Virus record (IMG/VR): IMGVR_UViG_3300028774_000007
Coordinates: 1-64,000 of that record
DNA: 64,000 nucleotides
From: a virus
Reading direction: 5' to 3' (one strand)
This document shows, in pieces, positions 14,762 through 19,442 of the stretch. The translations under genes and the position numbers were made by a program. Each line of letters begins with the position of its first letter. Position 1 is the first letter of the stretch. The notes beneath the pieces were generated by a model. That model did no database searches, was not told the origin of the DNA, and was given only the letters and a program-made list of their open reading frames with translations.

Positions 14762-14788
14762 AGGAAACCTATATCCTTTAAAGTAGGT
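14762..14788 (+). ncRNA. Mini H-type pseudoknot iii, directly after tRNA-Met
   Basis: AGGA (14762-14765) pairs with TCCT (14774-14777), and the loop ACCTA (14767-14771) pairs with TAGGT (14784-14788). It begins at the base after the tRNA CCA. Confidence 0.5.
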
Positions 14789-14793
14789 GATAT

Positions 14794-14869
14794 ATCTGTT
14801 GGACGGTAAGGTATCGTTGTCTATCTCATAAGTAGATACAATTCGCTTCGATTGCGAAAGCAGATACCA
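14794..14869 (+). tRNA. tRNA with CAT anticodon (Met or lysidine-type Ile)
   Basis: ATCTGTT pairs with AGCAGAT (one G-U), followed by A and CCA. Anticodon stem TCTAT/GTAGA with loop CTCATAA; T arm TTCGC/GCGAA with loop TTCGATT. As a second CAT tRNA next to another, it may be tRNA-Ile2 read after lysidine modification; this cannot be settled by eye. Confidence 0.8.
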
Positions 14870-14907
14870 GAATTTTATTTAGAATGGTGGTGTGTTATTA
14901 AACAATA

Positions 14908-15339
14908 ATGAAAAATGGTGAATACATATTAGTTGTTGCCCCAAAAAATTACGATGGTAAAAAATATAGAAATAAATATTGTTATGAACATATTTTAGTT
15001 TATTGGGAATATTATAAAATATTACCAAAGGACAATGAAATTATACATCATATTGATGGTAATAAACATAATAATGACATATCTAATTTAAAATTAATGT
15101 CAAAATTAGAACATGATATATTACATAAAAATAAAAGAGGAATTAAATTTGTAATGCTAAAATGTACTGGATGTGGTAAAATTTTCGAAAAAGAAAAGAG
15201 AAAAACATTTTTAATTAGTGGTGGAAAATTTACTTGTTGTTGTCGTAAATGTATAGGTATAACCACTGGATTAAATCAAGAAGAAAAAAATAAAAGGATA
15301 TCTCAAAATTTAATATATGAATTTACTAAATATAAATAA
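14908..15339 (+). CDS. HNH endonuclease, short form
   Basis: 143 residues. The HNH core is at residues 25-65 (YCYEHILVYWEYY, then IIHHIDGNKHNNDISNLKLMS), the layout of phage HNH proteins that start with a short beta-hairpin. A zinc finger follows (CTGCGKIF, CCCRKC). The ribosome site is poor (GGTGGTG about 15 bases from the ATG). It is a free-standing homing nuclease between tRNA genes. Confidence 0.85.
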   Translation: MKNGEYILVVAPKNYDGKKYRNKYCYEHILVYWEYYKILPKDNEIIHHIDGNKHNNDISNLKLMSKLEHDILHKNKRGIKFVMLKCTGCGKIFEKEKRKTFLISGGKFTCCCRKCIGITTGLNQEEKNKRISQNLIYEFTKYK

Positions 15340-15350
15340 ATCAATTATAT

Positions 15351-15422
15351 TCTGGTGTAACACAACGGTAGTGTAATTCCCTGTTAAGGAAAAGGCTGTT
15401 GGTTCAAGTCCAACCACCAGAG
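15351..15422 (+). tRNA. tRNA-Asn (GTT), no encoded CCA
   Basis: TCTGGTG pairs perfectly with CACCAGA, discriminator G. Anticodon loop CTGTTAA, anticodon GTT; T arm GTTGG/CCAAC with loop TTCAAGT. Unlike most neighbours the CCA is not encoded; an HDV-like ribozyme begins two bases downstream. Confidence 0.88.
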
Positions 15423-15423
15423 C

Positions 15424-15496
15424 GTTCCACAATTTACAGTAACCTTTACGTGGTGTGGAATATCAACTATCTAAATTGATAGGCTAATAACTGTAA
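15424..15496 (+). ncRNA. HDV-like self-cleaving ribozyme, copy 1 (theta-like)
   Basis: The nested double-pseudoknot order of HDV is present. P1 GTTCCAC (15424-15430) pairs with GTGGAAT (15455-15461), starting with the G-U wobble expected at the cleavage site. P2 TTACAGT (15434-15440) pairs with ACTGTAA (15490-15496). P3 is ACC/GGT with a 7-base loop, and P4 is CTATC/GATAG. The strand before P2 reads GGCTAA (15482-15487), as in antigenomic HDV, with C15484 as the probable catalytic cytosine. Predicted cleavage lies between 15423 and 15424, at the 3' end of tRNA-Asn. Confidence 0.8.
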
Positions 15497-15535
15497 TTAT
15501 TAATAATAGGTATATAATCATAATAGAGAAAACAT

Positions 15536-15609
15536 AGCACCATCGAATAAAAGTAATTCGCAAGGTTCTCAACCTTGTAATCTGGTGGCAGAATCCAGTG
15601 GTGTTACCA
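15536..15609 (+). tRNA. Aberrant tRNA-like gene (CTC anticodon)
   Basis: AGCACCA pairs with TGGTGTT (one G-U), followed by A and CCA. D arm GAAT/ATTC; anticodon arm CAAGG/CCTTG with loop TTCTCAA; T-position arm CTGG/CCAG. The cloverleaf is complete, but the D loop lacks GG and the T loop lacks TTC, so the usual elbow contacts are absent. The nominal anticodon CTC (Glu) would be odd beside the normal tRNA-Glu. Confidence 0.5.
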
Positions 15610-15613
15610 ACAT

Positions 15614-15689
15614 GGCACATTAGGCAAGTGGACTAAGCCGTCACCCTTTCACGGTGAAGACACCGTTTCAATTACGGTATGTGTCTCCA
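15614..15689 (+). tRNA. tRNA-Glu (TTC)
   Basis: GGCACAT pairs with ATGTGTC (one G-U), followed by T and CCA. Anticodon stem TCACC/GGTGA with loop CTTTCAC, anticodon TTC; T arm ACCGT/ACGGT with loop TTCAATT. Confidence 0.88.
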
Positions 15690-15702
15690 TAGTTCTCTTT
15701 TA

Positions 15703-15735
15703 GTGCTTTTCTATCTTTGCAAATAGTAAAAGCGC
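15703..15735 (+). other. Hairpin between tRNA-Glu and tRNA-Leu
   Basis: GTGCTTTT (15703-15710) pairs with AAAAGCGC (15728-15735), continued by CTAT/ATAG. There is no T run behind it, so it looks like a spacer or processing hairpin rather than a terminator. Confidence 0.5.
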
Positions 15736-15741
15736 ATTTAT

Positions 15742-15824
15742 GTCGAAGTGATGGAATGCATACATGCTAGTTTTAGAAGCTAGTGCCGAAAGGATTAGGA
15801 GTTCAAATCTCCTCTTCGACACCA
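15742..15824 (+). tRNA. tRNA-Leu (TAG)
   Basis: GTCGAAG pairs perfectly with CTTCGAC, followed by A and CCA. The anticodon loop TTTAGAA gives TAG. A long variable region follows, as in class II tRNAs; T arm AGGAG/CTCCT with loop TTCAAAT. Confidence 0.88.
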
Positions 15825-15853
15825 TTGACAATCTGGAAAGACAGATAAAATAT

Positions 15854-15928
15854 GGAAGATTAGCTTATGTGGTAAAGCAGTAGTCCGAAGAACTACGGAA
15901 TCCTATTCGAACGAGGAATGTTCCACCA
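15854..15928 (+). tRNA. tRNA-Phe (GAA), slightly degenerate
   Basis: GGAAGAT pairs with ATGTTCC except for a G-G mismatch; CCA is encoded. Anticodon stem GTAGT/ACTAC with loop CCGAAGA, so position 33 is C instead of the near-universal U. The T stem also has one mismatch. It may be functional but is under weak constraint. Confidence 0.7.
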
Positions 15929-16052
15929 GTTGAACAACGCAGGATACATATACGTTATAGGAGTAGGCACTAGTGCCCGCACCAAATTCTAAAAAATTAA
16001 GTAAATAGAGTGATATCCCTATCTGAAAGATTTTTAAGTGTATCCAATATAT
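15929..16052 (+). other. Spacer between tRNA-Phe and tRNA-His without assigned gene
   Basis: It contains a GTTG/CAAC mini hairpin directly after the CCA, a GGCAC/GTGCC hairpin and a CGCACCA end at 15977-15983 that mimics a tRNA 3' terminus, but no full cloverleaf can be drawn. No open frame was found. Confidence 0.4.
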
Positions 16053-16127
16053 GGGGTCTGTAGTGTAATGGTAGCACGGAAAATTGTGATTTTTTAAGTA
16101 ACAGTTCAATTCTGTTCATTCCCACCA
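16053..16127 (+). tRNA. tRNA-His (GTG), poor acceptor stem
   Basis: Loop TTGTGAT carries anticodon GTG; T arm AACAG/CTGTT with loop TTCAATT; CCA encoded. The 5' strand GGGGTCT pairs with only about four positions of the 3' strand CATTCCC. The acceptor is damaged or chimeric, or is completed by an unusual end. Confidence 0.65.
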
Positions 16128-16158
16128 AGCAATAAGCACGGCTTTGTAGATGCTTTTA

Positions 16159-16216
16159 AAGACACACACAGCGATACAATAATAATAAAATATTTGCTTT
16201 TTATTAACTGTGTCTT
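16159..16216 (+). ncRNA. Bulged hairpin element, copy C (GACAC type)
   Basis: AAGACACA (16159-16166) pairs with TGTGTCTT (16209-16216). The bulge contains CACAGCGATA and the inner helix TAATAAAA pairs with TTTTTATTA. It is a third stem sequence for the same architecture, located between tRNA-His and tRNA-Ser. Confidence 0.65.
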
Positions 16217-16223
16217 GTTATCT

Positions 16224-16290
16224 AATTGGGTTCGTAACCTCAATTTCTTTGCGGCGAAGAGTTTAAATATGAGCCGAAAATAAGTTACGA
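16224..16290 (+). ncRNA. Structured element before tRNA-Ser (AGAGTTTAAATA loop)
   Basis: TCGTAAC (16232-16238) pairs with GTTACGA (16284-16290), and CGGC (16252-16255) pairs with GCCG (16273-16276) around a loop containing AGAGTTTAAATA. A competing hairpin AATTGGGTT/AACCTCAATT overlaps the outer stem. The same loop word recurs in the element after tRNA-Ser. Confidence 0.5.
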
Positions 16291-16296
16291 TTATAC

Positions 16297-16386
16297 GGAG
16301 AATAAACCAGACAGGCGAACTGGAACTGCCTTGAAAACAGATTGATGTTTAACAGCATTGGGTTTCGAGTACTCTGTTCTCCGCCA
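16297..16386 (+). tRNA. tRNA-Ser (TGA)
   Basis: GGAGAAT pairs with GTTCTCC (one U-G), followed by G and CCA. The anticodon region CTTGAAA gives TGA. A long variable arm, as in class II tRNAs, and a T loop TTCGAGT follow. The anticodon stem is weak (three sure pairs). Confidence 0.78.
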
Positions 16387-16488
16387 AATTAGTGTGAAAA
16401 TGGAACAACCACGCTATCTTACCTATAGAGAGTTTAAATAAATATAGGTGTTGACCTAATTAGGGTAGTAAAACTAATTTGTTGTTCC
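16387..16488 (+). ncRNA. Large pseudoknot between tRNA-Ser and tRNA-Gly
   Basis: AATTAGT (16387-16393) pairs with ACTAATT (16473-16479), and GGAACAAC (16402-16409) pairs with GTTGTTCC (16481-16488), so the helices cross and their 3' strands are adjacent. Inside are CCTATA/TATAGG around AGAGTTTAAATA, and a CCTAATTAGG palindrome. It lacks the GGCTAA of the HDV-like elements. Confidence 0.6.
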
Positions 16489-16495
16489 AAAATAT

Positions 16496-16571
16496 GTACT
16501 ATTAGTGTAAATGGCAAGCACTTCTGCCTTCCAAGCAGAGAATTTCGGTTCAAGTCCGAAATGGTACACCA
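16496..16571 (+). tRNA. tRNA-Gly (TCC)
   Basis: GTACTAT pairs with ATGGTAC (one U-G), followed by A and CCA. Anticodon stem TCTGC/GCAGA with loop CTTCCAA, anticodon TCC; T arm with loop TTCAAGT. Confidence 0.88.
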
Positions 16572-16574
16572 AAC

Positions 16575-16615
16575 CTACTTTTCTGTTGCTTGGCTGTAGA
16601 TAATGTGGAACAGAA
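16575..16615 (+). other. Possible pseudoknot between tRNA-Gly and tRNA-Pro
   Basis: TTCTGTT (16581-16587) pairs with AACAGAA (16609-16615). CTAC (16575-16578) can pair with GTAG (16596-16599) inside that loop, giving a crossing pair. The second helix is only 4 bp, so support is weak. The word TGCTTGGCTG in the loop also occurs in the spacer before tRNA-Ala. Confidence 0.35.
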
Positions 16616-16623
16616 TTTTTATC

Positions 16624-16694
16624 GAGGATGAGTTGTAATGGTATGCATGTGTACCTTGGACGTATGCGGAGAGGTTCGATTCCTACATCTTCGA
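16624..16694 (+). tRNA. tRNA-Pro (TGG), no encoded CCA
   Basis: GAGGATG pairs with CATCTTC (one G-U). Anticodon stem TGTAC/GTATG with loop CTTGGAC, anticodon TGG. T loop TTCGATT with a weak stem. No CCA is encoded; an HDV-like ribozyme starts at 16695. Confidence 0.75.
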
Positions 16695-16766
16695 GTTAGA
16701 CAAGATAATATACCTCTATGTGGTGTCAAACATCAACTGTTATTTATAACAGGCTAAATTATTATC
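16695..16766 (+). ncRNA. HDV-like self-cleaving ribozyme, copy 2 (theta-like)
   Basis: P1 GTTAGAC (16695-16701) pairs with GTCAAAC (16725-16731) with one A-A mismatch. P2 GATAATA (16704-16710) pairs with TATTATC (16760-16766). P3 is ACC/GGT with a 7-base loop, and P4 is CTGTTA/TAACAG. GGCTAA (16752-16757) carries the probable catalytic C16754. The conserved words ATCAACT and GGCTAA match copy 1, while P1, P2 and P4 differ in sequence but still pair. It follows the CCA-less tRNA-Pro. Confidence 0.78.
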
Positions 16767-16770
16767 AAAA

Positions 16771-16866
16771 TAGGTTTTTATATAGTGTTGCAACATTATA
16801 TAAAGTAATTAAACTAATTGCTACTATCAATTAGTTTCCCTATTAAATCTTTTATAGTAGAAAGGA
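16771..16866 (+). promoter_or_regulatory. Structured leader of HNH gene, copy 2 (hairpin plus pseudoknot ending at the ribosome site)
   Basis: TAGGTTTT, then a hairpin (16778-16803) and AAGTAATTAA. Helix AAACTAATTG (16811-16820) pairs with CAATTAGTTT (16828-16837); loop CTACTAT (16821-16827) pairs with ATAGTAG (16854-16860), immediately before AAAGGA. The linker CCCTATTAAATCTTTT nearly equals that of copy 1. Confidence 0.75.
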
Positions 16867-16871
16867 TAGAA

Positions 16872-17696
16872 ATGTTAAGTCAAGAAGAATTTGAAAAAAG
16901 AATATCTATTACATTTAATGATACGATTGAGATTTTATCTGATTATAAGGGTAAGAGAAAAGACATAGAACTTAAATGTAAGAAATGCGGTTATCAATGG
17001 AATGTAGTTGCACAAAATGCAATGTATGGAAAACAAAGAAACTGTCCAGAATGTGAAATTGATAAAAAGAAAACAGGAGATTCTATAGTATGCGCTAATT
17101 GTGGCAAGAAAATATATAGAGTAAAGTCAAAGATGAGTAAATCAAAAAGTGGCTTGTACTTCTGTAATAGGAATTGTTCAAGTACATATTTTAATCATTC
17201 TAGTAATATAGTATCTATAAATAATTATAGAGATAAAGCTATAGATTATTATGGTGCAAAGTGTGAACTATGTGGAGACAATGAAGATATAAGATTATTA
17301 GATGTACATCATATTGATGAAAACAGATGTAATAATGAAATTAATAATCTAATTGTTTTATGTGTTAAATGCCATGCTAAAATTACAAGAGGTATAGATA
17401 AACTTATTGATAGAACTCTGATAATAAATGAAGATAATATTGATAAAAATAACTCTGTGCATTGTAAGCCAGAAACAGTACATAAAAAATATTGTAAAAT
17501 AAATTGTTATGATAAAACAGATAATCTAATAAAATCATTTAATAAAATGTCTGATGCATTAGATTGGTTAAAACAATTTTACCAAAATCCATCATCTACT
17601 CATATAATAGAATGTATCTTACATAAGAGAAAAAGTGCATATAATTATATTTGGGTTGGAGTGACTATAAATAAAAAGATACTTACAGCTATATAA
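16872..17696 (+). CDS. HNH homing endonuclease with N-terminal zinc domain
   Basis: 274 residues from ATG 16872, chosen because AAAGGA precedes it and the upstream part of the frame is leader RNA. An N-terminal treble-clef-like domain (CKKCGYQW, CPEC, residues 35-60), a second cysteine set (CANCGKK, CNRNC) and the HNH core near residues 128-175 (CELCGDN, LLDVHHIDENRCNNEINNL, CVKCH). The C-terminal 60 residues probably contact DNA. The last codons overlap the 5' arm of hairpin copy D. Confidence 0.88.
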   Translation: MLSQEEFEKRISITFNDTIEILSDYKGKRKDIELKCKKCGYQWNVVAQNAMYGKQRNCPECEIDKKKTGDSIVCANCGKKIYRVKSKMSKSKSGLYFCNRNCSSTYFNHSSNIVSINNYRDKAIDYYGAKCELCGDNEDIRLLDVHHIDENRCNNEINNLIVLCVKCHAKITRGIDKLIDRTLIINEDNIDKNNSVHCKPETVHKKYCKINCYDKTDNLIKSFNKMSDALDWLKQFYQNPSSTHIIECILHKRKSAYNYIWVGVTINKKILTAI

Positions 17697-17753
17697 ATTA
17701 ATGATTTAGAATATGAAATTGTATAGGAATATTAAGCGTGTAAGCAGTATCTT
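17676..17753 (+). ncRNA. Bulged hairpin element, copy D (GATAC type)
   Basis: AAGATAC (17676-17682) with TTACAGCTA after it pairs with GTATCTT (17747-17753). The 5' arm lies inside the last codons of the HNH gene, so translating ribosomes would open it. The inner helix is less clear than in the other copies. Confidence 0.6.
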
Positions 17754-17762
17754 GTAAATGGA

Positions 17763-17831
17763 AAGGCACATACAGCTAATTTTAAAATCAAGAAGAATAT
17801 TATAATTCTACTAATTTTTATTTAGTGCCTT
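17763..17831 (+). ncRNA. Bulged hairpin element, copy E (GGCAC type)
   Basis: AAGGCAC (17763-17769), bulge ATACAGCTAA, closing GTGCCTT (17825-17831). Together with copy D it repeats the order GATAC-type then GGCAC-type seen at 13030-13163. Confidence 0.65.
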
Positions 17832-17858
17832 GTCAATAGTTTTAAGTAAAGAGGTCAT

Positions 17859-18617
17859 ATGGGAGAAAAAGAAAATAACAATTGTTCAGTGTATGTACAT
17901 ATTTTCCCTAATAGCAAACTATATTTTGGGATTACTTCATTAGTACCACAAATACGATGGGGAAATAACGGAATAGGATATCAAGGTCAATGTGTATATA
18001 GTGCAATAAATAAATATGGTTGGGATAATATTGAGCATATTATTTTATATGATAATTTGACGTTGGAACAGGCTAATAATTATGAAAAATTATTTATTAA
18101 ATATTATGATACCAAAATTGATAATGGTAATGGTTATAATGTTACAAATGGTGGTAATGGAACTTGTGGATACATATGGTCAGAAGAACAAAAATTAATT
18201 TTAAGTAAATCTCATATGGGATTAAATAATTTTATTAATAAGACTGAAAACGAAATGGAAGAAATAAATAAAAAGCGTAGTAAGTCAATAACAGAAACAA
18301 TTAATTCGGAAGATTGGAAAGCAAAAAATAAAGGAATACATATAGGACATATAGTTTCTAAAGAGACAAAAGATAAAATAAGTAACTCTTTAATTGGATA
18401 TAAACGTTCTGATTCTTTTAAAAAAAAATTAAGTGATATCCATAATATTCCTGTAATATGTGTATCAACAGGAGAAATATTTAAATCTACAAAAGAAGCA
18501 AGTAAGTTTTATAACTGTGATAGTTCAAATATTACTGCATGTTGTAAAGGTAGGTTAAAAACAGCAGGTAAATTTAATGGAGTTAAGTTAGTATGGGAAT
18601 ATTGTACCAACATGTGA
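17859..18617 (+). CDS. GIY-YIG homing endonuclease
   Basis: 252 residues. The GIY-YIG nuclease module occupies residues 9-95 (SVYVHIFPNSKLYFGIT, IRWGNN, INKYGWDNIEHIIL). NUMOD3-like segments (SEEQKLILSKSHMG, SKETKDKISNSLIG) and a C-terminal NUMOD1-like domain (VICVSTGEIFKSTKEASKFY) follow, as in I-TevI/I-BmoI relatives. It has a close relative at 43293-44168. AAAGAGG precedes the ATG. Confidence 0.9.
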   Translation: MGEKENNNCSVYVHIFPNSKLYFGITSLVPQIRWGNNGIGYQGQCVYSAINKYGWDNIEHIILYDNLTLEQANNYEKLFIKYYDTKIDNGNGYNVTNGGNGTCGYIWSEEQKLILSKSHMGLNNFINKTENEMEEINKKRSKSITETINSEDWKAKNKGIHIGHIVSKETKDKISNSLIGYKRSDSFKKKLSDIHNIPVICVSTGEIFKSTKEASKFYNCDSSNITACCKGRLKTAGKFNGVKLVWEYCTNM

Positions 18618-18717
18618 ATCATAACACATAAAAATAAAATGTGGCTAGTCGATTACTGCTTGGCTGATTGGTAGTATAGGTTATGTAGCCTTAGTTTTAC
18701 TTTGACTATATAAATAT
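18618..18717 (+). other. Spacer before tRNA-Ala
   Basis: 100 bases without a gene. GGCTA/TAGCC arms (near 18643 and 18686) can enclose the decamer TGCTTGGCTG, which is also present in the tRNA-Gly/tRNA-Pro spacer. No other feature is seen. Confidence 0.35.
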
Positions 18718-18793
18718 GGGGATATAATTCATTTGGTAGAATATCTGCCTTGCAAGCAGAACGTGAACGGTTCAAATCCGTTTATCTCCACCA
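18718..18793 (+). tRNA. tRNA-Ala (TGC)
   Basis: GGGGATA pairs with TATCTCC (one G-U), followed by A and CCA. Anticodon loop CTTGCAA between CTGC/GCAG, anticodon TGC; T loop TTCAAAT. Confidence 0.88.
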
Positions 18794-18805
18794 ACATATC
18801 AAGTC

Positions 18806-18836
18806 GGAATGGAGACATTAAACCCATATCCATTCC
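18806..18836 (+). other. Hairpin between tRNA-Ala and tRNA-Thr
   Basis: GGAATGGA (18806-18813) pairs perfectly with TCCATTCC (18829-18836). The loop AACCCAT could pair, with one bulge, with ATGGTT downstream (18859-18864), giving another possible pseudoknot. Confidence 0.45.
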
Positions 18837-18890
18837 AGAATAAAACTGTGAAAAATTGATGGTTATACTTCCATACAAAAAGTAATTTAT

Positions 18891-18964
18891 GGTCAATTAT
18901 TTTAACGGTAGAATCTCTGTTTTGTAATCAGAAGATGCGGGTTCGATTCCTGCATTGACCTCCA
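18891..18964 (+). tRNA. tRNA-Thr (TGT)
   Basis: GGTCAAT pairs perfectly with ATTGACC, followed by T and CCA. Anticodon loop TTTGTAA, anticodon TGT; T loop TTCGATT. Confidence 0.86.
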
Positions 18965-19081
18965 CTTTCATTGACCTATATCTGCTTTGTTGCAAGAGTG
19001 GTGTAGAGAGAAAGCTTTAACTGTTTGTATGTATAACATGACTGCAACTATGTACTTTAGTACACAAAAACATTCGTTCAT
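18965..19081 (+). other. Structured spacer before tRNA-Arg
   Basis: 117 bases without an open frame. GTTGCA and TGCAAC (near 18992 and 19042) can pair over about 50 bases, and TGTACTTTAGTACA forms a small hairpin. It may be another structured RNA, but there is no second copy to test it. Confidence 0.35.
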
Positions 19082-19158
19082 ACGCTAATGGCTTAACTGG
19101 ATAAAGCATCAGATTTCTAATCTGTGTATTGGGGGTTCAAGTCCCTCTTAGCGTACCA
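19082..19158 (+). tRNA. tRNA-Arg (TCT)
   Basis: ACGCTAA pairs perfectly with TTAGCGT, followed by A and CCA. Anticodon loop TTTCTAA, anticodon TCT; T loop TTCAAGT. Confidence 0.87.
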
Positions 19159-19163
19159 AATTA

Positions 19164-19218
19164 AAGATACTTACAGCTATTAAATAAAATCAAGCTTTAT
19201 TGATAAAAATAGTATCTT
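19164..19218 (+). ncRNA. Bulged hairpin element, copy F (GATAC type)
   Basis: AAGATAC (19164-19170), bulge TTACAGCTA, inner pairing ATCAA/TTGAT, closing GTATCTT (19212-19218). It lies between tRNA-Arg and tRNA-Trp. Confidence 0.68.
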
Positions 19219-19225
19219 GTTATAT

Positions 19226-19299
19226 GGGGCAATAGTCCAACGGTAGAACGTCAGCTTCCAAAACTGATTACGTGGGTTCAACTCCTACTTGCTTCGCCA
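19226..19299 (+). tRNA. tRNA-Trp (CCA)
   Basis: GGGGCAA pairs with TTGCTTC (two G-U), followed by G and CCA. Anticodon loop TTCCAAA on TCAG/CTGA gives anticodon CCA; T loop TTCAACT. A one-base shift would read TCC (Gly), but a normal tRNA-Gly is already present. Confidence 0.75.
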
Positions 19300-19304
19300 A
19301 ATAT

Positions 19305-19334
19305 CTCATTGAACGTGAGTATAAAGAATGTTCA
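19305..19334 (+). ncRNA. Mini H-type pseudoknot iv, after tRNA-Trp
   Basis: CTCA (19305-19308) pairs with TGAG (19316-19319), and TGAAC (19310-19314) pairs with GTTCA (19330-19334). It is immediately downstream of the last tRNA and just before the terminator. Confidence 0.45.
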
Positions 19335-19337
19335 TTA

Positions 19338-19365
19338 AACACCTATTTTTTATAGGTGTTTTTTT
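19338..19365 (+). terminator. Rho-independent terminator of the tRNA array
   Basis: AACACCTAT (19338-19346) pairs with ATAGGTGTT (19352-19360), followed by a T run. It separates the tRNA array from the late genes. Confidence 0.88.
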
Positions 19366-19442
19366 GTTATGTAAAAATACAAAATCTATATTTTATTTAT
19401 ATATAAAATTAATTTATATATAGAAGAAAGAGAGGAATTAAT

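Noticed and set aside
14762-14788. preQ1-type riboswitch
   Set aside because: Although an H-type pseudoknot, it lacks the conserved preQ1 loop and tail and precedes a tRNA rather than a coding gene.
15941-15986. A 46-base stretch ending CGCACCA as an armless mini-tRNA
   Set aside because: Acceptor pairing fails at several positions and no anticodon arm can be drawn; the CCA is probably coincidental.
16224-16290. Hammerhead ribozyme before tRNA-Ser
   Set aside because: The CTGATGA and GAAA core words are not present in the required arrangement.
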